A stretch of 26,643 nt of DNA from Leishmania donovani (Eukaryota; Euglenozoa; Kinetoplastea; Trypanosomatida; Trypanosomatidae), in contig NC_018238.1 of NCBI RefSeq assembly GCF_000227135.1, forward strand, positions 475,377-502,019. Direction: 5' to 3'. The translations under genes were made by a program, and so were the position numbers. Shown here in pieces: positions 7,524-18,137 of this stretch. Each line of letters starts with the position of its first letter. Position 1 is the stretch's first letter. The notes beneath the pieces are model-generated. The model was not told the origin of the DNA and searched no databases. It was given only the letters and a program-made list of their open reading frames with translations.

Positions 7524-9602
7524 ATGGCGAAGGTGCAGGTGGAGTTTCTGGCGCAGCGCCTCATGTTGACGCTGGCGGAGGAGAATAAAACATCGGAGCG
7601 GACCTTCTCCAGGGGCGTTGACCTGACATGGGTGCACCACAAGGCGCTAATCTACGCCGCCGTCATCTGCGCCGTCATCTGCTGCTTCGTTTCGTTCAGC
7701 GACCTGCGCGAGCACCTGTCGCGGTTCGACTACCCAAAGCTGCAGGTGCTGGAGATGCGTATCATCATGATGATCCCGATCTACGCCTTCTTCTCCGCCC
7801 TGTCGCTGCTCTTCCATAAGTGGCGCTTCTTCTTCGAGACGGTGCGCGACACGTACGAGAGCTTCGTCCTGTACATCTTCTTCATGCTCATGGTGTCGTA
7901 CTGCGGCGGCGAGGGGCAGCTTCTGCGGTCTCTCAAGAGGAAGCGTTACAAGGGCATGCACCCGTTCCCGATGTGCTACCTGCCATCCTTCCCGCTCGAC
8001 ACAGACTTTTACCTGCGCTGCAAGCGCTGGGTGCTGCAGTGTGCGCTGATGAAGCCCCTCGTCTCCTTCATTGCCATGATCTGCCACCCCCTCGGCATCT
8101 ACAAAGAGGGCAGCTTCAGGCTCAATAATGTGTACACGTACACCTCCATTGTCATGAACATCAGCCTCACAATGGCGTTGTACTACCTCGTGCTGTTCGA
8201 GATTGAATGCAAGAAGGAGATGTACTACGCCAAGACGTTCTTGAAGTTCCTCTGCATCAAGTCTATCATTTTCTTCAGCTACTGGCAGACTGTCTTTGTG
8301 AATCTCGCCTCATCGGCCGGCGTCATCTACCTTGGAGCGCATGAGGAGGAGATCGAGGCCACGGGCGCCGTTATTCAGGATCTACTCATGTGCTTCGAGC
8401 TGCTGCCGGTAGCCTTCTTGCATCGTGCCGCTTTTGGCCGCAGAAAGCTGGATGATGAGATGGCCTGTGTCCCGGTGTACATGAAGGATAACAACACCGG
8501 CGACCTGCGCTCCAACGTGGACACGGCGCTGAACGTGAACGACATCATCGACGACACTTTTGGAACCATCTTCTTCCGCAAAGGCAAGCTGATTGACCAG
8601 GAGAATGGCGGCGAGAGCGACGATGAAGAGATAACCTACGGCGAAGGGGCTGGCAAGGCGGACGACAGCGGTGAGGGCGCCTCGCGGGGTCCGAGTGCCG
8701 GTGCGGGATTCAACAGTGCCGACGGTAGGCTGGCATTCATGGGCAACGCTGACGCTCTCGCGCGCGACCCTACACTGGAGGAGCTCGTTCGCCACGCCAT
8801 CGTGACGGACTACGGCATCCGCGTGGACGGCGTGCTCCATTACGACGCGGACAGCGATCGCGAGGAGCGAAATCAAGACATGAACTTCGCTGACACGGAC
8901 GTCATCCTTCGCCGCTCCAAGCACGAGGTGGCGGCGCAGGACGTGCGGGTTGACACAGACCTTCTCCGCTCGCACCAGGTACCCCAGGGCGGCGCGACCC
9001 CGCAGATTTACTGCGTCGTGTGCGGCCGTTTCGATCGCGATATGGTGCGCCGGCGCAACGGGTACAAGTGCAAGGAGTGCGTCGGCTCGAAGAGTCAGTC
9101 ACTGCTGCGTCGCCGCCAGCAGGAGGTGATGGAAGACGACGCGGTCGGGCCAGGACACACAGATGTTGTGGTGGCGGCGATGAATGCAACAACGAACGCT
9201 TCCAGCGATGTCGTCGACAACCAATGGCAGTTCTCGCCCGCTGTTGCGTCGACCATGTCGCACCATGGCGCGGCGGTCGTAAGCGACGATGACGAGGATG
9301 CATCGTACGTGCAGCCAATGCCTACAGAGGCGGACGCGGACCTCGTCGGTGTGACGCGTCTGCCTCAGGACACTACCGTGTCGGCACTCCCCGGCGCCAC
9401 CGCTTTGGTGGAGGGCTTTGCCAGCCTTCAGCAGGTGCTGCGCGTCACCTTTCATGGCGATGATACGAAGCCCACCGCGTTTCGGACCTCGGCTGCGCCT
9501 CCGTCGCAGGGGGGAGCTCTACCGGCTGCCGCGTCGAAGGGACCTCCTGCGGCGGTGACGGCACCGTCTCCAGCCGGGCCGGACAACTTCAATGGTGATT
9601 AG
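7524..9602 (+). CDS. TMEM184/OSTalpha-family (DUF300) membrane protein with zinc-finger-like tail
   Basis: This 692-residue protein has an N-terminal seven-helix domain of the TMEM184/organic solute transporter alpha family. Hydrophobic segments lie at about 41-58, 80-97, 113-125, 177-193, 207-225, 244-263 and 283-300. Family hallmarks are Arg-Ile-...-Met-Ile-Pro-Ile-Tyr-Ala at 79-88, Tyr-Glu-Ser-Phe-Val...Gly-Gly-Glu at 111-130, Leu-Gln...Met-Lys-Pro at 171-178, and Lys-Ser-Ile-Ile-Phe-Phe-Ser-Tyr-Trp-Gln at 246-255. The family includes solute transporters and poorly understood membrane proteins; the substrate is unknown. The last 390 or so residues are hydrophilic, acidic in places and rich in Ala/Ser/Gly. 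They hold a CX2C-X15-CX2C motif at 497-519 that could bind zinc. Typical TMEM184 proteins are about 400 residues, so the tail is an extension. The start is the first ATG in frame; upstream sequence is open but not conserved-looking. Confidence 0.88.
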   Translation: MAKVQVEFLAQRLMLTLAEENKTSERTFSRGVDLTWVHHKALIYAAVICAVICCFVSFSDLREHLSRFDYPKLQVLEMRIIMMIPIYAFFSALSLLFHKWRFFFETVRDTYESFVLYIFFMLMVSYCGGEGQLLRSLKRKRYKGMHPFPMCYLPSFPLDTDFYLRCKRWVLQCALMKPLVSFIAMICHPLGIYKEGSFRLNNVYTYTSIVMNISLTMALYYLVLFEIECKKEMYYAKTFLKFLCIKSIIFFSYWQTVFVNLASSAGVIYLGAHEEEIEATGAVIQDLLMCFELLPVAFLHRAAFGRRKLDDEMACVPVYMKDNNTGDLRSNVDTALNVNDIIDDTFGTIFFRKGKLIDQENGGESDDEEITYGEGAGKADDSGEGASRGPSAGAGFNSADGRLAFMGNADALARDPTLEELVRHAIVTDYGIRVDGVLHYDADSDREERNQDMNFADTDVILRRSKHEVAAQDVRVDTDLLRSHQVPQGGATPQIYCVVCGRFDRDMVRRRNGYKCKECVGSKSQSLLRRRQQEVMEDDAVGPGHTDVVVAAMNATTNASSDVVDNQWQFSPAVASTMSHHGAAVVSDDDEDASYVQPMPTEADADLVGVTRLPQDTTVSALPGATALVEGFASLQQVLRVTFHGDDTKPTAFRTSAAPPSQGGALPAAASKGPPAAVTAPSPAGPDNFNGD

Positions 9603-10937
9603 ACGCGTGCACAGTTCCAATACGCACCCAAGCGCAAGTTGGTGGCAGGGACATCAACATTACCCTCCAACGGGGGCCTTTGTAAGCACGCATACATATG
9701 TTTGTGCTTGGCTCGGTGTTGCCGTCGTTCTGGATCGACTACCTGTCTTCGATCTCTTCTACCTTCGATCCGTCCCCTCGGTGCGTCTGTGCTTCGGACT
9801 CTGCAGATGGAGACGCTGATGTCGACTTCGCTTATTGGCGGTCCCGTTCGCGTTTTTCCTTTGATCTCTTCCGCCTCCGCGGTGTGGTCCATCGCTGGCG
9901 TGCTGGATGAGAAGCAGCGAGCACGGCTTGCAGGACTGGACGAGAAACACCACAGAAAGGGGAAGCGTGCAAACAAAGAGACTTCATCCGGCGCAACAGC
10001 GGAACGCAAGCGCGTTGGTATGACGGCGCAGTGCTTGAGAGTGGCCGTGGAAAGGCCGCGCCGGTTGCAGGCATCCACGGGGGCGTGCCTTGTCTGAGAA
10101 GCCTCGGACAAAATCCACGTCGATGGCTGCAAATGGCTTCGTTTGAGGCGTTGCGGCACTGTCGCGCTCTTGCTCGCTGTTGGCACATGGGCGAGGGTGC
10201 TACCTTTCCTCGACCCCCATCTCTCCATGTGCCCCTACTCATGATTGGCCAATCTCGCCATGGCCCGCTCTTCTTTCTCGGCGGAAACGCGGCATGCACG
10301 AGCCCGCACTCTCCCTCATGGTGGCTGCACTTCAGTGCTTCGCTTCTCCGATCTGCTCATTTCCTTGTCCTCCATTTTCCCTTCGCAAACTCAACCCTCT
10401 GCGCGCTTGCACGCAAAACGTACGGACGGACGGCACATCCCCCCTCCCTCCACCCCTCACTCACTCACCACCACCACACCACTCGCCCCCTTCCCCCCTG
10501 GATCATAAGAAAACCGCCCAAATATCTTCCGTATATCTTTGATTCCCTGTGCGGCTTTTTTTTTTGCGATTGCTTTTGTGTTGTCTGTGTGTGTTTGTGT
10601 GCGCCACCCACACGGGGAGCCGAACAGAGGACACGGCGAGCAGCGGCAGCAGCTGCGGAGCTCCGCTCGCACACAAGCAAGCGAAGGAAGGGGTGCAGTG
10701 TGTGCAGGTGCGCGGGTGTGACCAGTGTTGACCGACAGAGGGCGCGTGGTGCGAACCGAAAACGCATGCCACGCACAGCACGCCAGCGTTACGCGTCCGT
10801 TTAGGTCTCCCTGTCTCTTCCTCTCCCCTTACTCGCTTACTCGTTGCCATCTTTGCTGTTGACACTTTTGGGCTTTCGATTTCGCTCCAGCGCGCGCTCT
10901 CTCCGTCTTTCTCGCGCTGTGCCACGCACGCCGCAAG
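9603..10937. other. Intergenic region between the TMEM184-like gene and SKP1
   Basis: About 1.3 kb with no supported gene. The segment at 9890-10170 is more purine-rich and less repetitive than its surroundings but has no conserved frame. C-rich and CA-rich sequence at 10430-10500, a T run at 10557-10565, and the SKP1 polypyrimidine tract follow. Open frames here translate to non-homologous low-complexity peptides. Confidence 0.65.
10806..10890 (+). promoter_or_regulatory. Predicted trans-splice acceptor for SKP1
   Basis: An 80-base C/T-rich tract is followed by CCAG with the AG at 10889-10890. This leaves a 47-base leader with no ATG before 10938. It is the clearest acceptor in the window by tract length and spacing, but it is still a prediction. 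Confidence 0.55.
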
Positions 10938-11489
10938 ATGCCGGTGGAAATCTCAAACAGCGACGATGTGGACTTCTCGCAGTACTGCGTGCTGCAGAGC
11001 AATGACCATCCACCTGTAGAGTTCAAGGTGTCGCGCGAGTCGGCCAAGATGTCGGGGCTGCTCAGGGACATGCTGGAAGACCAGGAGGGCAACGAGGCGA
11101 TCATCCCCATTCCGAACGTGTCAGGGCAGACGCTCCGGCTCGTGCTAGAGTACATGGAGTATCACTGCGGCAACCCAGCGCAGCCCATCGAGAAGCCGCT
11201 GAAGACGACGATTGAGTCACTCGTGTGCGAGTGGGACAGCAACTTCCTCTTCAATCAGCTCCTCAAGAACCACGACGAGAAGCAGCACGAGGTGCTCATC
11301 GACGTCATCATGGCAGCGAACTTTTTGAACGTGCGCGACTTGCTCGATTTGACGTGCGCCTGCGTTGCAAGCATGATCCGTGGCAAGACGGCGGAGCAGA
11401 TTCGCGAGCTGTTCAACATCGAGAACGACTTCACACCTGAGGAGGAGGAGAAGATTCGCGAGGAGAACCGCTGGTGCGAGGAGTCGTAG
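10938..11489 (+). CDS. SKP1: SKP1, adaptor subunit of SCF ubiquitin ligases
   Basis: This 183-residue protein is SKP1, which links the cullin-1 scaffold to F-box proteins in SCF E3 ubiquitin ligases. The BTB/POZ-like fold covers about residues 14-90, including the Phe-Lys-Val-Ser-Arg-Glu stretch, the Met-Ser-Gly-Leu-Leu helix and the Ile-Pro-Ile-Pro-Asn-Val segment preceding the Leu-Val-Leu-Glu-Tyr helix. The F-box-binding C-terminus is well conserved: Met-Ala-Ala-Asn-Phe-Leu-Asn-Val-Arg-Asp-Leu-Leu-Asp-Leu-Thr-Cys near 121-136, Ile-Arg-Gly-Lys-Thr near 144-148, and Asn-Ile-Glu-Asn-Asp-Phe-Thr-Pro-Glu-Glu-Glu to the terminal Trp-Cys-Glu-Glu-Ser. Most eukaryotic SKP1 proteins end Trp-Cys-Glu-Glu/Asp-Lys, so the last residue differs. 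Length is slightly above the usual 160 or so, with the extra residues in the linker around 77-105. The start is the first ATG after the splice site. Confidence 0.96.
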   Translation: MPVEISNSDDVDFSQYCVLQSNDHPPVEFKVSRESAKMSGLLRDMLEDQEGNEAIIPIPNVSGQTLRLVLEYMEYHCGNPAQPIEKPLKTTIESLVCEWDSNFLFNQLLKNHDEKQHEVLIDVIMAANFLNVRDLLDLTCACVASMIRGKTAEQIRELFNIENDFTPEEEEKIREENRWCEES

Positions 11490-12384
11490 AATCGACAAGT
11501 GAAGCTGATCGCGTAACGTGCGCCTGCATGCACTTTAGTGTCTATCTGAGTATGTGTGCGTGCTTTTTCCGCTGCCTCCGTCTGCGCTTTCTCTCGTCCC
11601 TTCCTTCGACACCAGTTGCACAGTAGTGTCTGCTCTCGCTAACCCTCGCCATCCCCTCTTTCTGTGTCTTCGTGACACCAGTGAAGTGCTGGCGTGTGTG
11701 TGCGTGCGCGCTCTTCTTGTATCTGTTCTGCATGACCTTCACCGAGGGCACAGCGCAAAAAAAAAGACGGGGGCCCCACCCACACACGCCAACACTGACA
11801 CTGACACGTGCACGCGTATGCAAAGAGAGGAAGAGAGGCACGATACGTAAGCGGACTGCGTTGTTGCGTCCGACTCATGCGTGCTCGTGGGGTGTGCACT
11901 GGTCGAAGGATTCGGCTCATTGTGGGGTGTCACTCCCTGGTGATGCATGGCCGTGACACTCTCATAGAGGGAAATCAAGCGGGGCCGAAAGGCCGGACCG
12001 ATACGAAGGAGCCGGAGGCCTTTTCTTTTCGCGTTGGGGGTGGGGGAGTGCGTGGAGTGAGAGAGACGTGAGGTGTGCCCGTTGATACGCAGCTGATCAC
12101 CGCTCTCGGCCTGGATATGTTTTCTGCTTGCCCCCACCGCACCCCAGCCCAGCCGCCTCTTCCTTGAATGCACTGCGTACCTCGTTGCAGCTGTCCCTTT
12201 GGCTGGCTGATTTCTGGGCTCTTTCTTGTATGAGTCGTCGTTGTGTGCTTGGGTGTACGTGTGCACTTGTGTGGGGTCCGTCTGGCTGGCTCGCTGCCTG
12301 AGTTTTGCTTCCACGCGTGTGAGCGTGAGTGGGATGGTGGCGATTCGGTGCCCTGCTCGCCTTCCTCAGCCATCTCTCTCTTGC

Positions 12385-12470
12385 GTATGCATGTGTGCGT
12401 GTATGTGTGTATGTGTGTATGTGTGTATTGTGTATGCGTGTGCGTGTATTGTGTGTGAGCTTGTGTGTGT
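12385..12470 (+). repeat. TG-rich microsatellite
   Basis: Imperfect TGTG/TATG repeats run for about 85 bases. Such tracts are common in trypanosomatid intergenic DNA. No gene is associated with it. Confidence 0.8.
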
Positions 12471-12853
12471 CTCGGCTTTTCCTTCTATTTTCCAGTTTTG
12501 TTTTTCTTCATCCTTTGTTCTTCCCCTTTTCCTTGTCCTCTTAGTCTTGCGTGGTGGCGGTACCGGGTGTCGCGGCGGAGAGGTGCTGTCTGCTTGCTGT
12601 TGTGACTGTTGTTGGGTGCCGTGGCGGAGGGAGGTGTGTGCAGATGCGCATGGGGAGAGGCGTGCAGGCGAGCAGCATTGCACGCGCACCTCTTGTGGTG
12701 GTCGTGGTGCACGCCACCATGACCGGCATCGCCATTGGCTGAGTGTTCCCTTCGTCTCTCTCTCTTGCTTCTTTTCCTCTATTCTCACGAGTGGGGTAGA
12801 GGGGACGGGTTGCCCTGTGCACGCCTGCCGGGTAACATCTTGCCATGACATTG

Positions 12854-13246
12854 CCCGCGAAAGCCACACACCCACACACACACACACACACACACAGGCA
12901 TGCCTGAAGGCACAGCGACCAGCTTCCCTCTTCGTGTCGCAGAGAGTGAGGGGGCGAGGAAGGCATGTGATGCGCGACGCAGAAATGTCCTTCGCCACCA
13001 GCGATGATGACGGCCGTGCCGCAACGAGCGCCGTTTTTCCTCCTGGCGCTCTCAGCGACTTCTGTAATTCGCATCAGCCCTCCCTGCAAAGCCCTCTTTA
13101 CCACCTCCCATACATTTGTCTACCTATATATATATGGCTGTGTGTGTGCGCGCGCGCATGGACAGGGTCGGCCACGAGCTCCGTCTTCCTCTGCTACAGT
13201 CGTTCTGGCTGTCGCCATTGCCGTGATGCTCTCTCAGCCCTTCCCC
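12854..13246. repeat. Left copy of a 393-bp direct duplicate flanking a gap
   Basis: This 393-base segment is repeated with the same length and, by eye and by translation, the same sequence at 13346-13738. It includes a CA microsatellite and a TA run whose unit counts match in both copies. The duplicate directly abuts the N run. The likely explanation is two contig ends that overlap but were not merged. Confidence 0.92.
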
Positions 13247-13345
13247 NNNNNNNNNNNNNNNNNNNNNNNNNNNNNNNNNNNNNNNNNNNNNNNNNNNNNN
13301 NNNNNNNNNNNNNNNNNNNNNNNNNNNNNNNNNNNNNNNNNNNNN
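13247..13345. other. Assembly gap of 99 N
   Basis: A run of 99 unknown bases lies between two apparently identical 393-bp segments. The length looks like a fixed placeholder, not a measured gap. Confidence 0.97.
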
Positions 13346-13738
13346 CCCGCGAAAGCCACACACCCACACACACACACACACACACACAGGCATGCCTGAA
13401 GGCACAGCGACCAGCTTCCCTCTTCGTGTCGCAGAGAGTGAGGGGGCGAGGAAGGCATGTGATGCGCGACGCAGAAATGTCCTTCGCCACCAGCGATGAT
13501 GACGGCCGTGCCGCAACGAGCGCCGTTTTTCCTCCTGGCGCTCTCAGCGACTTCTGTAATTCGCATCAGCCCTCCCTGCAAAGCCCTCTTTACCACCTCC
13601 CATACATTTGTCTACCTATATATATATGGCTGTGTGTGTGCGCGCGCGCATGGACAGGGTCGGCCACGAGCTCCGTCTTCCTCTGCTACAGTCGTTCTGG
13701 CTGTCGCCATTGCCGTGATGCTCTCTCAGCCCTTCCCC
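13346..13738. repeat. Right copy of the 393-bp direct duplicate
   Basis: Counterpart of 12854-13246, starting immediately after the N run. The true chromosome probably has a single copy followed by the unique sequence at 13739. Confidence 0.92.
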
Positions 13739-13756
13739 ACCACTGCCTCTCGCACG

Positions 13757-14060
13757 CCTTGAATGGGCTGCGGCGGAGGCGACGGTTCGACCTTCGGACG
13801 AGGAGCGGAGGACTTCCCCTTCGCATCATGGCGCTATGCGGGTCAGGGAAGCCCCCTCGCAGCGGGTTTCGACAAGGCATGTGGTGCGCACTTCACCGCA
13901 CCCAGCGCGGACGGACGGGCGTGCACGGGTGATGAGCGATGAAGGAAAAGGTGCGCAAGGAAAAGAGGAGGAGAAGAGGGCACTGAGCGGTCTGTCGGCG
14001 TCCTCGAACGCGACGGAACGGACGGCACGTCGCACGCATGAGCAGACACGCAGACGCGCG
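13757..14060 (+). mobile_element. Possible degenerate SIDER-like sequence
   Basis: A GC-rich, non-microsatellite block of roughly 300 bases lies within otherwise simple sequence. Its wording reminds me of recurrent Leishmania intergenic repeats, but I cannot verify this without a search. No poly-A end or target duplication is evident. Confidence 0.2.
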
Positions 14061-14378
14061 GCCACACGCGGACACCCAGGTGCGACATGCGTGCAGACGA
14101 GCCGAGACGAGTTTTTTTTTCATCTTTTTTCTTCCGTCTTTTCGTGCCTTCAACGCCTCTTTTCTCCGGATCAGTAAACGCCGATGCACCAACACAGCAC
14201 ACAGAAGAACGAAGTAGGAACGCGCATGGGAGGGCGAGCGAGCGAGACAACGTCCCCCCTCCTCCTTCCGCAGGGAGAGGGAGGATCGCGCCTCGCCTTC
14301 TTGTTCTTCTGTTGACGGAGCAGCTCATCTCCACGAGAATGCGTGTGCGTGGACATCTTTTCACCACTCGCTTTCTCG

Positions 14379-14704
14379 ACACGTGGAGCCTACCCTGCGC
14401 TTCGCTTCCTCTTCGCGGCTCGATGGAGCGCGCTCTGCGCAGGAGGCGGTGGATCTGAGGGCAGAGATGGGCTGGCGGCGGGCGAGGTGGGCGAGGGCAC
14501 CGCCCGTTGCGTGCACCCCTCACCGCCCCAACTGCCTACGTCTCCTTTCTGTCTGCAGCAAGCATATGCAGAGACCTGCAGCTCCGTCTTTCCCGTCTCG
14601 ACAGCACGGCCACCTTTCTTGCTACACCCTTTCTTCCTCCCCGACTCTTTCTCTGCTCTCTGCCCACTGACATCCCGCCTTCTTCTATCTGGCGCCGCGC
14701 GCCG
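14379..14704. repeat. Left copy of a 326-bp direct duplicate flanking a gap
   Basis: This 326-base segment recurs with the same length and apparently identical sequence at 14804-15129, and it ends exactly at the second N run. The arrangement is the same as at the first gap. Confidence 0.92.
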
Positions 14705-14803
14705 NNNNNNNNNNNNNNNNNNNNNNNNNNNNNNNNNNNNNNNNNNNNNNNNNNNNNNNNNNNNNNNNNNNNNNNNNNNNNNNNNNNNNNNNNNNNNNNN
14801 NNN
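14705..14803. other. Assembly gap of 99 N
   Basis: Second run of 99 unknown bases, the same length as the first, placed between two apparently identical 326-bp segments. Confidence 0.97.
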
Positions 14804-15129
14804 ACACGTGGAGCCTACCCTGCGCTTCGCTTCCTCTTCGCGGCTCGATGGAGCGCGCTCTGCGCAGGAGGCGGTGGATCTGAGGGCAGAGATGGGCTGG
14901 CGGCGGGCGAGGTGGGCGAGGGCACCGCCCGTTGCGTGCACCCCTCACCGCCCCAACTGCCTACGTCTCCTTTCTGTCTGCAGCAAGCATATGCAGAGAC
15001 CTGCAGCTCCGTCTTTCCCGTCTCGACAGCACGGCCACCTTTCTTGCTACACCCTTTCTTCCTCCCCGACTCTTTCTCTGCTCTCTGCCCACTGACATCC
15101 CGCCTTCTTCTATCTGGCGCCGCGCGCCG
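14804..15129. repeat. Right copy of the 326-bp direct duplicate
   Basis: Counterpart of 14379-14704, beginning at the first base after the N run. It is probably an unmerged contig overlap. Confidence 0.92.
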
Positions 15130-16639
15130 CGTTCGCGACTCTCCGCCGTTGGCGCATCACACATCCCTCGCCTCCTTCTCCGTCATGCTTTCGCACACCC
15201 CCACCGCCAACGCTTGGCATTCTCACGGCATTATTGGCGCAACACACACATGCACACACAGCCTCTTGAGGGAACACACCGTCGTACGTCCGCTTCAGAC
15301 TGGCTCTCTCTCTTCCACACCGCCCTCACGTGCGAGTAGGTACTTGGTATCCTGCCACCCACTTGATCGCGCTGGAGGGTAGCACAGCGTTAAACAGAGC
15401 TGACGGCTGTCCACGGTGGTCGGCGTCGTGCATACGCACAGCAGAACGTTTTTCCTCACTTGTGCCGTCGCAGCCGCCCCCTACCCCTCGCTCCCTCCCT
15501 CCCCCCGCTGCCCTGCAGCCCTCTCCGTCTGGTAATCCTCGCGCCGCTGCTTTTCTTTTATTGTTTGCGATTTTTCCCTCGTGCTTCTACCAAACCATTT
15601 GCAAGGTAGCGGGCGTACTGACGGGTGCCACCACCGTCCCCGTTTTGCGGCGAAGAGACTCTGTGAAGCACCCTCCGCCCTTGCCCGTCTCTTCTTGTTT
15701 TGCTCCGCCCTGCAAGCACGATAGCGTATTTGACCGATTACCCCTCCACGAGGCGTTGGTGCCTGTGCGCTGCTGCCGGTCAAATCCGTTCTATATTTGG
15801 GCCGCCCCTTTACTTTTTCGCGTCTGTGTCGAGTGCAGGCTTGTCGGCTGCGTCAGCGCGAGGAGGGGTCTGCCGTTGCGTCTGCTTTGTGCTGCATTTC
15901 TTTTTCTCCGCTGCCCCCCTCCCCCTCCCCAAAGAAAACCAAACAAATCCACGCTGCCTTTCGTGCTTTCTTCTGGCTCTCGTTTCTTCATCCCCGTCTT
16001 CTCGTGACACGTCGTGTTTGGCTGTTGCCGGCCTGGGGAACGCGGTGCAGCCAAGACACTCTCGCCCACTCGATGCGTGTGTGCGTTGGCGACTCATTCT
16101 TGCCGGCCCTCTCTTCCCTTCGCCCGCATTTTGATTGACGGGCTGCGGTGTGCCAGCGAGAGGTTTTGCGACGGAGCGAGTCTTTCGCTCTTCGGCCCCT
16201 CGTTTTCGGCTCCTCGTGAGTGTGTAGCTGTGACGTCCCGTGTGCGTGCACGTGTGTGTGTGCGCGCGCGTGTGAGCCGCCCCCCGCCGTCTTCCCTTCA
16301 GCCTGAGGTGCGGAGAAGAAGAACACAACCTCGACGTGTGACACCGCTCCATTCCGAGGCACGAAGGCAGAGGAGTAGCACAGCGGAGGCCAGCGCCCGC
16401 ACGGACAAGCAGCGCTGCTACCGTCCACTGCGGACGCGCACACTGGCTCGCCTGCGCGCAGCACTACCCTAGACCGTCGTCACCTGCGGAGACGCAGCCT
16501 CTTTCTCCATCTCCGAAAAAGCGGCCGGCGGTGCAACGTCGCTTGAGACGCAGAGCGAGCGGATCGATACGCCTCCTCGCGTAGTGCAAGCGCGATCAGG
16601 ATCTTCTCTGTTCCGGGTGAGTGTGTGCCCGTCAGCAGA

Positions 16640-16662
16640 GCTGGAGCCGTATAAGCTCCAGC
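16640..16662. repeat. Perfect 8-bp stem-loop in the SKP1-ABCA spacer
   Basis: The arms gctggagc (16640-16647) and gctccagc (16655-16662) are perfect reverse complements around a 7-base loop. The stem is GC-rich and sits in a purine-rich, non-repetitive block. It could be an RNA hairpin in a 3' or 5' UTR. No function can be assigned. Confidence 0.45.
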
Positions 16663-18087
16663 ATATTTCTCGCCACGCACCGAGAGACGTGCAGGGTGCG
16701 TTGAGCGGCGTCCCCGAAGAGGACGAGGCACGCAGCAGAGCCAGACAAAACTTCGGCGCTGTAACAGTGACGCATCCGTCGGAAGGGAAGCGAGAGAAGA
16801 GGAGGCGGTGCATCGACGCGAGAGGGACTACACATCTGTAATCGGCGGCACGGCAAGGTGGTGGGGGTGGCTATTGCGAAGCAGACGTAGCTCCCTCCCC
16901 CCATCCCGCTAGACACAGCGGCGCCGATACACGCAACAGTGCGCAGTGTAGGGCGAAAAGGCAGCTCGGCTTCTGTCTCTCTCTCTTCCGGCACTCGTGC
17001 TGCCGTCTTTGCTGCTTCACCTCTCCGCCACTCTCTATATTTCTTGCCATCTACCTGTGTCTGCCCATCTCGCACACGTTTTCAGTGTGTGGGCGTGCTC
17101 TCCGGTGAGTCCTTGCATTTAGTTGTTGGTGCAGCAGAGTGGGACGCCCCCTATCTATCTGTATATTTATTTATCTTTTCATCTTTTATTTTCCCCCTCT
17201 GGGCTTTCTGAAATCGGCACCAATCGGCGCCTGTGCCTTTCCTGGGAGACTTCCTCCCCCTGCCCTCCCTCCCCCTTTACCCCCCGGCGAGTGTGTGTGT
17301 GTCTCCGTTTTTGCCTGCTTCCGTGACCCCTTCGCTTCTCCCTTGTGCTCTGTGTGTTTTCTCTTGAAGTGCTGTGCTCTGCCTTTTGGTTGCGGTTGGT
17401 GTCTTCATATCATTTTTATGGTTTCCTTTCCAGCGTGAGCGACCATTCGTATATTTCTGCCTCTCCTCTGCCTTTGAGTTCTGTCCGTGCGTGTGCGCGT
17501 GCGTGCGTCTCTCTCTTTCTGTGTGTGTGCTGTGCTGCGTTGTGCAAGGTGGTGAGCGCTCTCCCCCGGAGGCGTGGACTGTACTGCCGACCGTTTTCTC
17601 TGCCCTTGTGCTCCAGTTGCGTTCTTGTGACTTTTTGTGCTCTTGCTTCTCCTCGCTTTCCGTTGACACCTTGCACAGAGGTGCTGCCGCATCCGCTGCT
17701 TCACGTGCTCCTCCTTGTGCCCGCCCCCGCCTCTCCTTCCGCCCTCTTCTGTGTGTGTGTGTGGCCGTTGATTCTCTTCTCTCGCCTCTTCCGCTGACCG
17801 CGGACATTTTCTTCGTTTTTTTTTTTGCCGCACCCGCTTTCTCTCGATATTTCGTGCTGCGTGTACACACGCCTGCCGGCACCCCGTTCTCCTCTCCGCT
17901 ATCCCCACGCTTGCCTCCTTTGCTTGTCGCGTCGACTTCAGCGCTCGAACCTCCGCCACATCGCCGCCCCCCCCCCTGTCGCTCCGTCCCTCTCACGCAG
18001 CTCTCTCTGTGTCGTGTGTGCCGTGCGCGCCCAGTCTTCCTCTCCCTCTTCCGCTTTTTGCTGGTTCGCTTATTGTGGGCGTTGTGC

Positions 18088-18137
18088 TTGCTGCCTTTTC
18101 CTGCTGCTACCCCCTCCCCTCCGGCACGACTCGGCAG
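18088..18137 (+). promoter_or_regulatory. Predicted trans-splice acceptor for ABCA
   Basis: A C/T-rich tract ending at about 18122 is followed by the AG at 18136-18137. No ATG lies between this AG and 18335, which supports 18335 as the start with a leader of about 200 bases. The kilobase upstream is also pyrimidine-rich with many AGs, so the real site could be further 5'. Confidence 0.4.

Noticed and set aside
12226..13932. 568-codon open frame on the + strand
   Set aside because: It runs through microsatellites, a duplicated gap flank and the N run itself. The product is low-complexity Cys/Val/Ser sequence with no family resemblance.
14343..15382. Open frames of 250-291 codons crossing the second gap
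   Set aside because: They are made by the duplicated 326-bp flanks and the N run, with no conserved domain.
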